Shown piece by piece: positions 23,583-31,735 of a DNA stretch of 37,125 nucleotides; positions within the stretch are counted from its first letter, which is position 1; each line of letters opens with the position of its first letter. Origin of the DNA: Pyxidicoccus fallax (GTDB taxonomy: Bacteria > Myxococcota > Myxococcia > Myxococcales > Myxococcaceae); the NCBI RefSeq assembly GCF_012933655.1, contig NZ_JABBJJ010000097.1:1-37125 (forward strand). The letters run 5' to 3'. A program made the translations under genes and the position numbers. Under the pieces are notes generated by a model. The model worked only from the letters and a program-made list of their open reading frames with translations. It was not told the DNA's origin and made no database searches.

Positions 23583-24694
23583 CGCTTGGTGCCTCGGGTT
23601 TCACGGAGCCAGCGAATGGCGGCTTCGAGGCCGCGAAACAAGGGTTTGCCGTTCCGATAACCAATGATCTTCCCCCGGCCTGCGGGCGGGGGTTCTCCGA
23701 TAGAGACTTCCCGGAGTGCGTTGAGCTTCTTCCCAAGCGGAATCCTCGCACGCCATACAAGCATGGCGCGTGCTAGATGGGGCTCAAGAGTCACAGTATC
23801 AAGTACTCCTACCTGCTCGACCTCTCGCTCGACGAAGCGGAATCTGACTGGAACGCGTAGCGCTGGAATGACGTACTGGATGACGGGTACGGCGGCCATG
23901 TGCACGCACCGGATCTGTTCGCCCCCACGGAAATGGGGGAACTGCTGATCCTCCGGTGCGGATTGGAAGTATCTGGAATCAAAGTCCGCTGGGAGAAACG
24001 GTGCCCGTTCATCACGCCAGCGCGCGTCATAGGTCCCCGCGTAGGCAACACGTTGCGCCCAGGCTCGCCCGACGTGCCCAAGGCCAATGGGCTCTGGCTG
24101 ATCACGAGGTGAGCTGATCAGCTGAGTTGGACGCTCTAGATTTGGAACAGGGGTGCCTTCTATCTGCGCTGCTTTACGATGTGGATTGAACCCTACACCT
24201 ACTAGGTTTCTTCGATCCACGGACGTTCGCCCTGGACCGCGGCTCTCGTCCTGGCCTCCGAAAGCGCGCTCGAACACCAAAGGCATCTCGACAAAGGGTA
24301 CCGGGTCGGAAAAAAACATGCTTCCTAGCGAGCGAAGCCAACGTCTTTCACCAAGCACCAGAAGGTCCTTTCTTCGCTTCTGAACCTCCAGACTGACGCC
24401 CAGCTGTGGCACTGGCTTCCCATTGGGAGCGACCGCTTTGCCGACGACAACCACATCCGTGAACTGCTTCTCGAGAGCGAAGTCACATTCATGGCGGATG
24501 CTCGTTGTCGCAGGATCGCCATAGTGCTCATCGGTTGCAATGAGTGGCTGCTGCTCTTGGGCGAGCGTCATTTCCCCCCGTGGGCTCGTCTCGAATGTTC
24601 CCTTCACAACGACGACGCAGTAGTCGCGAGCATCCTTGCCCGAAGCAATGGAAATGCCTGCCTGCATACCTGTCGAGTTAAATGAAATTTGCAT
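23579..24694 (-). CDS. DUF2169 protein, probable T6SS effector adaptor
   Basis: A 371-residue cytoplasmic protein. It carries features of DUF2169, the adaptor family tied to DUF4150 effectors: VVKGTFE (29-35), GERRW (115-119), FERAFGG (141-147), then NLVGVGFN and a long central domain. These adaptors are thought to load PAAR-like effectors onto the VgrG spike. It is the first gene of the cassette and overlaps the ketosynthase-like gene by ATGA. The sequence before the ATG lacks a Shine-Dalgarno. Codon use and base composition are AT-richer than in the genes outside the cassette, which suggests transfer. No VgrG or T6SS core gene lies in the window. Confidence 0.8.
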   Translation of the reverse strand: MQISFNSTGMQAGISIASGKDARDYCVVVVKGTFETSPRGEMTLAQEQQPLIATDEHYGDPATTSIRHECDFALEKQFTDVVVVGKAVAPNGKPVPQLGVSLEVQKRRKDLLVLGERRWLRSLGSMFFSDPVPFVEMPLVFERAFGGQDESRGPGRTSVDRRNLVGVGFNPHRKAAQIEGTPVPNLERPTQLISSPRDQPEPIGLGHVGRAWAQRVAYAGTYDARWRDERAPFLPADFDSRYFQSAPEDQQFPHFRGGEQIRCVHMAAVPVIQYVIPALRVPVRFRFVEREVEQVGVLDTVTLEPHLARAMLVWRARIPLGKKLNALREVSIGEPPPAGRGKIIGYRNGKPLFRGLEAAIRWLRETRGTKR

Positions 24695-25162
24695 GAAAGG
24701 AGGCGTACTCAGCGCCGACCAATCAAGGCTACCAACCTACATCTTAAGCGTCTAGACACGGGACGAGTGAGAGGTCGCCGAAGGTGTGCGAGTCGCCCAC
24801 CTCAATGTCTTTCCCGCGCATTGTGTGGTTCCCCTGGGGAGTAGGCAGACGAGGCAAGCTGGCAGTGGGGCGAATACAGCCTGAGAGTGAAAAGGTTATA
24901 CTCCCGCCCAGCAGGAGGGCAATCCGACGCCGTCTACCAGACCACCGAAGACACGCAGACCTGCCCGGGTGACTGCCACTTTGAGATAAGGCGGCCGCCC
25001 TCGCCGTGGACACGCCGCAACGTCCTGGCCTCCGAGAGATATCGCAACCCGGTTGAATCGCCCTCACCCGGAAACCATCCGGGTCCGCGGTGAGACCACG
25101 CGGATGAGCGCCCATTTCCTCCATGCCTGAGCCATGACGGCCAGCCAGGGAGACCTGCTCTC
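24695..25162. other. 468-nt divergent region between T6SS cassette and S41 gene
   Basis: This region contains the likely promoters for DUF2169 (leftward) and the S41 peptidase (rightward). Its left half is AT-rich, like the cassette. Only one possible small gene is seen, the lipoprotein candidate ending at 24744. I found no convincing -35/-10 pair. Confidence 0.4.
24744..25013 (-). CDS. Possible small lipoprotein upstream of DUF2169
   Basis: The frame encodes an Arg-rich stretch, a hydrophobic segment and a good lipobox (IALLLGGSITFSLSGC), followed by about 35 residues ending GDLSLVPCLDA. The weak point is the start. The best in-frame codon is the GTG at 25013 with only AGGAC some 9 nt upstream, which gives an unusually long 45-residue signal region. 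It may be a gene with an unrecognised start, or the 3' remnant of one. It precedes DUF2169 by 49 nt in the same direction. Confidence 0.3.
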   Translation of the reverse strand: MSTARAAALSQSGSHPGRSACLRWSGRRRRIALLLGGSITFSLSGCIRPTASLPRLPTPQGNHTMRGKDIEVGDSHTFGDLSLVPCLDA

Positions 25163-27370
25163 ATGCCGCAGCCACATCGAGTCATTCACCGCTCGCGCCT
25201 GACCTTCACCACGCTCTGCCTGGGCCTGCTGGCCTCGGGTGGAGCGTGGGCCCAATCCTCACCGCTCGCCGAGGACTGGTGCCTCCGCGCTGCGGGAGGC
25301 CCGGCGGGCACCCAGCCCGCGCCCATCGCGCTCTCCGCCGCCCATTCCCACGTGCGCTTCTTCGGCACCGGCCCCACCAACATCGAGGCGGACCTGGCGC
25401 TCGCCAACGCGCTGCAGGGCACCACCGCTGACTGGGACGCCGCCGTGCTCGCCTATGCCGCCGCGCTGGAGCCCGCGTGCGCCGTGGACGTCCAGACGTC
25501 ACCGCTGCCCCAGGCGCAGGTGCACTCCGTGGGGCCACTGGCGTACGTCCGTCCCGGCACCGGGAACCTCACCCTGCCCCGCAACACCCGTGGCGTCATC
25601 ATCGACCTGCGGGACCTGCCCGCGGCGCCCGGGCTGGAGGAGGCCCTCGCCAGGGCCATTGGCGCGGCCAGCACCGCTCCCGTCGAGCGGGTTCCCGGGT
25701 ACGTCCGCCGCCATCTGGGCGTGACGGACGAGGCCCTCGCCACCTCCCCCATTTATCAGAACACCCTCGCGCCGAACCGGCGTCCCGCCCACGCGGCCAC
25801 GGGGACGGCGGAGCTGCCCGTGGCGCTGCTGACCGGGCCCACCCTGGCTCCCGCCGCCGCCCGCTTCACGGTGGACCTGCGCATCGCCCAGCGGGCCTGG
25901 ATTGTGGGTGAGCCCGTCGCCACCGGCGTCGCCGAGTCGCGCTGGATGCCCGTGGGCGCGCGGGGACTCGTCGTGCGCACCGAGCACCTGGAGGATGCCC
26001 AGGGGCTGCTGCCGGACGTCCTTCCCGCGGACCTGCCGCTGACGCTGCCAGTGAGTGACATGGGGGCCCTGGTCCAGCGGGTCCGCGAGCTCGCGGCCCA
26101 GGGACGCCCGGCACCGGTGGACCGTGCCCTGCCCGCCCTGCGTCCTCGAATCGTGGTTCGCGCCCCGTACCATGAGCCGACTCCGCCCAGGGAGTCGAAC
26201 ACGGGCATCGCGCGAGCGGACCTGCTCATCACCCATGGTGCGATGCGGCTGTTCTTCCCCTACTTCCACGTGGTGGGTGACCACATCGACGAGCGGCTCC
26301 TGGAGACGCTCGCGTCCGTGGACGCCCAGCAGCCCATCTCGGACCGCAACCACCTGCTCCGGCTGCTCATGCGGTTCATGGAGGTGCTCAAGGATGGCCA
26401 CGGGTTCGGCGCCAACGGCATCAATCCCGCCGGGTACTTCGCCGTCGCCCTGGAGCAGGTCGCCGGAGAGGTGGTCATCCGCCGCTCGCTCGTCCCGGGC
26501 GTGAATCCCGGGGACACCGTGGTGAGCGTCGCGGGGCGCCCCATCACCGAGTGGCTGGCGGAGGAGAAGTCCCGGACCTCGGCGGCCACCCCGGGCTACC
26601 TGCACAACCTCGCCGTCGCGAAGCTCCTGGAGCTGCGGGGGCCCACCGTGTTCGGGCTGCGAAGCGTGGAGGGCGCGGTGCGCACGGTGGAGGTCCTGCC
26701 CCAGTCCAGAACGGCGCTGCGCCAGGTGGGCGCGGTGGCCTCGCGGCGTGTGGCGGGCAGTCTGGCGGACCTGGGCGCGCCCGAGCTGCACTACATCAAC
26801 CTGTCGGACGAGGTCATCGCGTCACCCCAGGCCTTCAGGGATGCGCTGGCCGGGGCCTCGGGCGCCAGCGGACTGGTGGTGGACATGCGTGGCTACCCGG
26901 GGACCATCGACCCCTATGAGCCGGCCATGCGCCTCATTCCCCATACGTCCTACTCGCCCCTCTACCGCATCCCCGAGCGCATCGGGCCCGACCACTTCAG
27001 TCTGCAGGAGACGCTCCTCACGCTGCCGCCCCTGTCGAATCCCTCCTATGGCGGTCCTGTCGTCCTGCTGGTGGGGCCACGCTCGGCGTCGCGGGCGGAG
27101 GTCGTCGCCACCACCCTGGCGGCCGCCGGCCGGGTCACCGTGGTTGGCCGCCAGACGGCGGGCACGAACGGCGACATCGCCCGCCTCTTCCTGCCTGGAG
27201 TCGTGACGATGAGCTTCACCGGCCTGGAGGTCCTCTTCCCGGACCGCAGCCGCTTTCACGGGGTGGGCGTCCTCCCGGACATCGAGGCAGCGCCGACCGC
27301 CGCGGACATCGCCGAGGGCCGGGACACCGAGCTGCTGCGCGCCATCCAGTTCCTGCAAACGGGGCAGTAG
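25163..27370 (+). CDS. Secreted S41-family peptidase
   Basis: A 735-residue protein with a Sec signal peptide (hydrophobic core TTLCLGLLASGGAWA, likely cleaved after Ala30). The C-terminal ~350 residues follow the S41 (C-terminal processing peptidase) plan: a PDZ-like segment around LVPGVNPGDTVVSVAGRPI, then GLVVDMRGYPG and VVLLVGPRSASRAEVVATTL with Ser641/Ser643 as candidate nucleophiles, and VVGRQTAGTNGD. The Lys typical of CtpA-type Ser/Lys dyads is not at its usual place after the GRQTAG loop, so it may use a tricorn-like mechanism or be inactive. The N-terminal ~330 residues are not recognised. A truncated copy of its 5' end lies just downstream. Confidence 0.8.
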   Translation: MPQPHRVIHRSRLTFTTLCLGLLASGGAWAQSSPLAEDWCLRAAGGPAGTQPAPIALSAAHSHVRFFGTGPTNIEADLALANALQGTTADWDAAVLAYAAALEPACAVDVQTSPLPQAQVHSVGPLAYVRPGTGNLTLPRNTRGVIIDLRDLPAAPGLEEALARAIGAASTAPVERVPGYVRRHLGVTDEALATSPIYQNTLAPNRRPAHAATGTAELPVALLTGPTLAPAAARFTVDLRIAQRAWIVGEPVATGVAESRWMPVGARGLVVRTEHLEDAQGLLPDVLPADLPLTLPVSDMGALVQRVRELAAQGRPAPVDRALPALRPRIVVRAPYHEPTPPRESNTGIARADLLITHGAMRLFFPYFHVVGDHIDERLLETLASVDAQQPISDRNHLLRLLMRFMEVLKDGHGFGANGINPAGYFAVALEQVAGEVVIRRSLVPGVNPGDTVVSVAGRPITEWLAEEKSRTSAATPGYLHNLAVAKLLELRGPTVFGLRSVEGAVRTVEVLPQSRTALRQVGAVASRRVAGSLADLGAPELHYINLSDEVIASPQAFRDALAGASGASGLVVDMRGYPGTIDPYEPAMRLIPHTSYSPLYRIPERIGPDHFSLQETLLTLPPLSNPSYGGPVVLLVGPRSASRAEVVATTLAAAGRVTVVGRQTAGTNGDIARLFLPGVVTMSFTGLEVLFPDRSRFHGVGVLPDIEAAPTAADIAEGRDTELLRAIQFLQTGQ

Positions 27371-27441
27371 CCGGCCACGGGTGCTGCATGCGGCGGGTGG
27401 CTCGCCCTCACCGGGCCACCCAGGAACGGAGAGCCGCTCAC

Positions 27442-27588
27442 ATGCGGCATCCACGACCTGTCACCCACCACCGTCTGACCCTCACCCCGCTCTGCCTCGG
27501 CCCGCGGGCCTCGGGTGGAGCGTGGGCCCAGACGTTCCCCTCCGCCGAGTTCCCGTGCTCGAAGGAGTTCATGGCGCGGCGAGGATGA
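27442..27588 (+). pseudogene. Truncated duplicate of the S41 gene 5' end
   Basis: A short frame starting at the ATG at 27442 (MRHPRPVTHHRLTLTPLCLG...) matches the signal peptide of the S41 peptidase at 25163. A 23-nt block is identical (27508-27530 and 25232-25254), and the flanking bases align well, including the upstream leader. After the signal peptide it diverges and stops after 48 codons. It is best read as the remains of a tandem duplication or a second paralogue lost by deletion. Confidence 0.6.
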
Positions 27589-27600
27589 AGGAGCGAGGCT

Positions 27601-28461
27601 TCACCCCGCCACGGTCTCGATGTGGCCCAGGAGCGCCGCCGCGAGCGGGGGCACGACGGCACGTGGAATCGTGTGCCCCATCCCTTCAATCCTCACCAGC
27701 GTCGAGTGTGGCAGGGTCTCCGCCAGGAACCGCGAGTTGGACTCGGGATTGGTCGGGTCCTCCGGCGTGGCGATGACGAGCGTGGGCACGGTGACGTGAG
27801 CCAGCTCCGCCCCACGAGCCAGTCCAGAGGGGTCGGCCCGCGCATGGGCCGTCGAGGTGTCGTGACGGCCGGCGTGGGCGATGATGCGCCGCTCGAGCGC
27901 ACGGAACTCCTCGGCATCGAAGGGAATCACCTTGCCGTTGAGCCTGCGCCAGTTCTCGACGCGCCATTCGATTTGCGCCTCGCGCTCACGCGGCTCGAAC
28001 ATGTGGCGCCAGAACTCGAACAGGCTGGGGTCGATGGGAGCCCGCGCCAGCATGTTGGCACGGGCGGGCGCGCCTTCGAGGGCGGGCGCCCCGATGACCG
28101 TCGCGCTGAGCAGCCGCTCGGGATGCGCGACCAGGAGCCACTGCACCAGAAAGCCTCCCAACGACAGGCCCACGACGTGCGCGCGCTCGATGCCAAGCGC
28201 ATCGAGGATGGCCAGTGCGTCCTCGGCCATCCGGGTCGCGGAGTAGGGAACCCTGTCGAAAGCCCAGGTGGACGCTCCGGTGTCCCGGTGGTCATAGCGA
28301 ATGACCCGGTGCTTCCGCGCCAGGACCTCCACGAGCGCGTCGGGCCAGACCAGTCCCGACACGGTGGAACCCATGATGAGCAGAATGGCGGGAGCATCCT
28401 CCGGACCCTGTGACTCGACCCAGAGCGAGACTCCCTCGGCGACCTCGACGAAGCGTTCCAT
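27601..28461 (-). CDS. Alpha/beta-fold hydrolase
   Basis: A 286-residue hydrolase with the oxyanion region ILLIMGSTVSG, the YDHRDTGAS motif common in this superfamily, the nucleophile elbow GLSLGG (Ser100), and a C-terminal His in EGMGHTIP. I start it at the ATG at 28461, where similarity to the family begins; the frame extends 44 codons upstream without support. No signal peptide is visible. It is convergent with the truncated S41 copy and divergent from the DUF2381 gene. The substrate is unknown; the sequence resembles esterase/aclacinomycin methylesterase-type proteins. Confidence 0.85.
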   Translation of the reverse strand: MERFVEVAEGVSLWVESQGPEDAPAILLIMGSTVSGLVWPDALVEVLARKHRVIRYDHRDTGASTWAFDRVPYSATRMAEDALAILDALGIERAHVVGLSLGGFLVQWLLVAHPERLLSATVIGAPALEGAPARANMLARAPIDPSLFEFWRHMFEPREREAQIEWRVENWRRLNGKVIPFDAEEFRALERRIIAHAGRHDTSTAHARADPSGLARGAELAHVTVPTLVIATPEDPTNPESNSRFLAETLPHSTLVRIEGMGHTIPRAVVPPLAAALLGHIETVAG

Positions 28462-28582
28462 GCTCCCAGCTTCGCAGGACGGCACGAGGAGGGACTCATC
28501 TTTTTCACAACCAGCACGAGACCTCTTGATTCGGAGTAGTGGGTAGGCACGAGAAACAACTCCCTGGTAGGTTGTCCGCTTC

Positions 28583-29506
28583 ATGCAGCCCATCCGCCCG
28601 AATCGAGCAACCCTGCTGCTCCTCCTGCTGGCCTCCGCGGCATCGGCTCACGAGCGGGAGAGCCTCGCAGTGCGCTCCATCCTCCTGTCGGAGCACCCGG
28701 ACAACTCGACCCACCGGGTGTACGTGAAGGGACAGGTCGCCACCGTTCTCCGGTTCGAGAAGCCCGTGGCCCAGGACAAGACCCGGCTGCTGGGCTGGGA
28801 AGGGCGCTTCGAACCGCTGGTCGTGGCCGACAGGAGGGTTCTCCTCGAACCCCTCCACGACCTTGCTTCCGAAGAAGGAGTCCCCCTGCTCGTCACGCTC
28901 GTGGATGGAACGGAAGTTCCATTCCTGCTGAGGCCGCCAGACCGGGACGCAGCGGCATGGACGGACCAGCAGGTCAACGTGTTCGAAGACCGCGAGAGTT
29001 ACGAGGCCATACACTCGGCCTTGATACGCGCACTCAAGGACAATCAGACCCTGGAGGAAGAGAATGAGCGTCTCCGCCAGGAGGAGACCTCACCTGACCA
29101 CGCGCTTGCCGCGCTGCTGGTCTCCGGTGCAGCCACGCAGACTCCCTTCGTCGTGAAGCGGCGCTGGTTCTTCAAGGACGTGGATGCGGATGTCGAGGTT
29201 CGCGTCTTCTCCGGTAAGACAAAGGCAGCGGTCGTCTTCAACATCACCAACCGGGATTCCAAGCAGTCCTGGCGCCTATCTCGGACCCGCTCCTGGAACA
29301 CGGCGAGCGGGCAGCCACGAGGGGTGGCGGTGAAGACGGCGCGGCCCTCGATTCCTCCAGGTGAGTCCGGCTCCGTGGCCGTTGTCGCGGACAGGAGTGC
29401 GTTCATGGACAAGGAAGGACCGGGGCAACTGGCACTGGAGCTCTTCCGGCATGACGGGCAGATGCAGGTCCAGGTCGTGCTGGATCCGCGTCTGGCCCGC
29501 GAGTAA
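28583..29506 (+). CDS. DUF2381 (TIGR02268) family secreted protein
   Basis: A 307-residue protein of the myxobacterial paralogous family TIGR02268/DUF2381. It has a signal peptide (LLLLLLASAASA, cleavage near residue 22), then a beta-rich domain (SLAVRSILLSEHPDN... VLRFEKPV), a charged helical stretch that could form a coiled coil (LKDNQTLEEENERLRQEE, about 152-169), and a second beta domain containing RRWFFKDVDADVEVRVF. The function of the family is unknown; members occur in many copies in Myxococcales, often near protein kinase genes. No kinase is adjacent here. A lipoprotein gene follows 9 nt downstream and is surely co-transcribed. Confidence 0.85.
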   Translation: MQPIRPNRATLLLLLLASAASAHERESLAVRSILLSEHPDNSTHRVYVKGQVATVLRFEKPVAQDKTRLLGWEGRFEPLVVADRRVLLEPLHDLASEEGVPLLVTLVDGTEVPFLLRPPDRDAAAWTDQQVNVFEDRESYEAIHSALIRALKDNQTLEEENERLRQEETSPDHALAALLVSGAATQTPFVVKRRWFFKDVDADVEVRVFSGKTKAAVVFNITNRDSKQSWRLSRTRSWNTASGQPRGVAVKTARPSIPPGESGSVAVVADRSAFMDKEGPGQLALELFRHDGQMQVQVVLDPRLARE

Positions 29507-29515
29507 GTCCGGCAC

Positions 29516-30013
29516 ATGCGTCCCGCCCCTCTGGCGCACCTGTGCTGCGCCGCGCTCCTGTTGATGTGCTCCGGCTGCCCTGGTTCCGCCACGAGTGGAG
29601 TGGCCCTGCGTCCCGACGGAACTCCCGGGCCGGAGAAATGCCCGGAGAAGGCACTGGAGACCATGCGCATCCTCCGTCTGTACGTGGGGGACTCGGCGCG
29701 GGTCGAGCTGGATGTGAACCAGGACGACACCAGCCCCATCACCCTCTACGACGGGCCCATCGAGAGCATGGTGGATGACCAGCTCGGGCCTTTCGAATCG
29801 CCCACCCGGCTCTACGGAAGGGTGTGGACCGGGGGCCCGCAGGTCGTCATCCGCTACTACGAAGCGCACCCACCCCGCGCGGACAAGGTGCCTATCTGCG
29901 CGGTGGCCCGACTCTCGAAGGGGCAGCTCAGGAAGCGACCGGAGTCGAAGCCCGGAACCGCCATCCTCGAGTTCTCCTCGGCTGGGGTCTACATCGTGAA
30001 CGAGTTCCGCTGA
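29516..30013 (+). CDS. Lipoprotein encoded with DUF2381
   Basis: A 165-residue lipoprotein. The signal LLLMCSGC places the lipidated Cys at 21. The mature part is predicted to be beta-rich and ends in GTAILEFSSAGVYIVNEF. It resembles the small myxobacterial lipoproteins often found next to DUF2381 genes, but I cannot name the family with confidence. It starts 9 nt after the DUF2381 stop. The pair probably acts together at the cell envelope. Confidence 0.75.
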   Translation: MRPAPLAHLCCAALLLMCSGCPGSATSGVALRPDGTPGPEKCPEKALETMRILRLYVGDSARVELDVNQDDTSPITLYDGPIESMVDDQLGPFESPTRLYGRVWTGGPQVVIRYYEAHPPRADKVPICAVARLSKGQLRKRPESKPGTAILEFSSAGVYIVNEFR

Positions 30014-30077
30014 CTCGGGCGCACCGCGGCGGATGGTGGCCCCCGAGAACCAGACCTCATGGCGCAATGAATCGAGG

Positions 30078-30108
30078 CGGCGGCTCGCCTCCACCGCGCG
30101 AGCCGCCG
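30078..30108. terminator. 11-bp perfect hairpin between convergent genes
   Basis: CGGCGGCTCGC (30078-30088) pairs perfectly with GCGAGCCGCCG (30098-30108) around a 9-nt loop, centred between the lipoprotein stop (30013) and the M57 peptidase stop (30118). A short pyrimidine tract (CCCTCTTT) follows on the plus strand. Confidence 0.65.
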
Positions 30109-30117
30109 TGCCCTCTT

Positions 30118-30897
30118 TCAGTAGAGGTAGTTCAGCATGGTGATGTCAGAGCTGGTGAACTCGCCATTGGTATCGAGCGGGATGCAGGAGTTCATGATCG
30201 ACCCGCCCGGCGTGGCCGTGCTCGGCGTCCCGGGAATGAGGACGGCCCCCACGCCCGCGGTGCCCTCGTTGGTCGCGGTGCCGCCGCAGCTGATGGACCG
30301 GTTGTAGTAGTCCGCGTGGCGCAGACCAATCGTGTGGCCAAGCTCATGGGTGATGAGGTGCTCGTTGTAGTCGAGGCTGTAGCTCTGAAGCCCGACACCG
30401 ATGTTGATGGTCCCGTAGGGACGACCGTTCGAGGGGAAGCCCGCGGAGCCTCCGGTGCCAGCCATGGTCTGCGCGGTGATGTTCGCGGTGCAGCCGGTCG
30501 TCGGTCCCCGCACGAAGAAGATCCGGAGACCCAGCTGGTTGTAGTTCTGGAGGGCCGCGTCGAGACCCGCGCTCAGGCGGGAGTAGCTGTTGAACGTGGA
30601 GGTGGGGTTGACGCAGATCTTCGTCACGCTGGTGCCGACGAGATTGGTCGTACAGTATTGCTCCTCGCTCCCCTCGCCGCGCTGAAGGAGTTCCCGGGAC
30701 GCATCGAGGCTCACCTCGGTGTCGTGCCCCACGTACACGGCATCTCCGAAGACCCCGATGTCGTCGGCCGGAAACCCGGCCTCCACCAGGTTGGAGATGA
30801 TCTCCTCGTTCTCGCCGTCCTCGACACGGGCGTCGGTACCGCAGCCGGCCAGCAACGCGCCACAGCTCACCACGAGCACTGCCGCTCTCTTGAACAT
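30118..30897 (-). CDS. M57-family metallopeptidase lipoprotein (copy 1)
   Basis: A 259-residue secreted lipoprotein; the lipobox LLAGC places the modified Cys at 19. The peptidase domain has the zinc motif HELGHTIGLRH (His184, Glu185, His188, His194) of the M57 'HEIGH' family, known from Myxococcus protease B. After it come a CGG segment and GGSIMNSCIP, whose Met gives the expected Met-turn. Two further Cys pairs (KICVNP, TTGCTAN) may form disulfides. An acidic region (21-75) may be a short propeptide. It is 253-residue copy 2's clear paralogue (32342-33103), and is likely used in extracellular proteolysis, for example during predation. Confidence 0.88.
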   Translation of the reverse strand: MFKRAAVLVVSCGALLAGCGTDARVEDGENEEIISNLVEAGFPADDIGVFGDAVYVGHDTEVSLDASRELLQRGEGSEEQYCTTNLVGTSVTKICVNPTSTFNSYSRLSAGLDAALQNYNQLGLRIFFVRGPTTGCTANITAQTMAGTGGSAGFPSNGRPYGTINIGVGLQSYSLDYNEHLITHELGHTIGLRHADYYNRSISCGGTATNEGTAGVGAVLIPGTPSTATPGGSIMNSCIPLDTNGEFTSSDITMLNYLY

Positions 30898-31147
30898 GGT
30901 CGTCTCCCCTCGAGTCCCGAAGCAGGCCTTCCCACGCGCCCGGCACGGGAGCGCCAGGGCGAGCCCCCGACTTTAAGGCATTTCACCTGTCACTTCCCAG
31001 GAATGCGGGACTAACGAGATAGGATTGAGACGGACGTGGAGGCTTCGAGTCTCTCTTCCAGCGGCCATGACTCCGCTCTACCAGCGGCTGTCCCGCGACG
31101 CCGGTGCCTCCATTGGAGGCCGCGCGGCGGCGTAGCGCGGGAGAAGA

Positions 31148-31185
31148 CGGGCCCGCCGCCCGACACGAGCGCGGCGGCGGACCCG
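31148..31185 (-). terminator. Hairpin downstream of the Cys-rich peptide gene
   Basis: CGGGCCCGCCGC (31148-31159) pairs with GCGGCGGACCCG (31174-31185) with a single mismatch around a 14-nt loop. It lies 13 nt after the peptide stop codon on the minus strand. No T-run follows. Confidence 0.5.
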
Positions 31186-31198
31186 GGAACGTCAGGGC

Positions 31199-31423
31199 TC
31201 AGCAGCTGTAGCTGCAGTAGCCGGAGCAGCGGAGGTACCGGCTCTCGCAGGTGTCGTAGCACGTCGAGTCCGTACAATTCGAGATGCAATACTCGTAGGC
31301 GCTGTCACAGCTCGAGCAGCAGGGCATGGCGGCAGCTTCCTCGCTGCCCACCGTCGCGGTGGCGAAGGCGGCGCCAGCACCCATCATCAGCCCCAGAAGA
31401 CCCATCATCAGCTTCTTCTTCAT
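31199..31423 (-). CDS. Small secreted Cys-rich peptide
   Basis: A 74-residue protein. I use the ATG at 31423 (MKKKLMMGLLGLMMGAGAAFA), which has GGAG about 7 nt upstream and a textbook signal peptide; the longer frame is unsupported. Cleavage near residue 21 leaves a ~53-residue peptide whose C-terminal 42 residues contain ten Cys with regular spacing (CCSSC, CxxxC, CxxxxC, CxxxC, then C-x6-C-x3-C-x3-C). An even number of Cys suggests five disulfides and a compact, stable fold, as in toxins, inhibitors or metal-binding peptides. No family is recognised. It lies between two M57 peptidase genes. Confidence 0.75.
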   Translation of the reverse strand: MKKKLMMGLLGLMMGAGAAFATATVGSEEAAAMPCCSSCDSAYEYCISNCTDSTCYDTCESRYLRCSGYCSYSC

Positions 31424-31735
31424 ACGTGCTCCGTGCATGTGGACAGGGTCGGCCCCCGAGACGGCCGCCACGCAAGTGCCGTCCCAGGCAGGACTTTACA
31501 GAAATCCGTTAAAAAGCAGGATGAATGATTGCTTTTTGATGCGTCTCGCACGAAGCCGCGGTGCGCCATTGGCCGTATTGAAGAATTCCCGTGTCATTGG
31601 GAGGTGTCGACGCGGCGTGACGTTGGCCACGCTGACTGTCCGCTCGAGAGGATATTTGCGATTCATGCATCTGATTTGCAATCACATCAATGAAACACCA
31701 GCATCGGCGCCACGTCACATCCGGAGGAAGCACCG
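31424..31735. other. 312-nt AT-richer divergent promoter region
   Basis: This stretch separates the Cys-rich peptide (leftward) and the lipoprotein (rightward). Positions about 31490-31700 are distinctly richer in A+T than the rest. It contains the inverted repeat at 31511-31537. Short frames here lack ribosome-binding sites and codon bias, and I reject them. GGAGGAAG just before 31736 is the lipoprotein Shine-Dalgarno. Confidence 0.5.
31511..31537. promoter_or_regulatory. AT-rich inverted repeat
   Basis: AAAAAGCA (31511-31518) and TGCTTTTT (31530-31537) are perfect 8-bp complements separated by 11 nt, 88 nt upstream of the Cys-rich peptide start. It is unusual in this GC-rich genome. It could be a regulator site, or a terminator-like hairpin with a T-run on either strand acting as an attenuator or insulator. 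Confidence 0.4.

Noticed and set aside
31496-31733. Short ORFs in the AT-rich region
   Set aside because: No ribosome-binding sites and no codon bias; they overlap each other on both strands.
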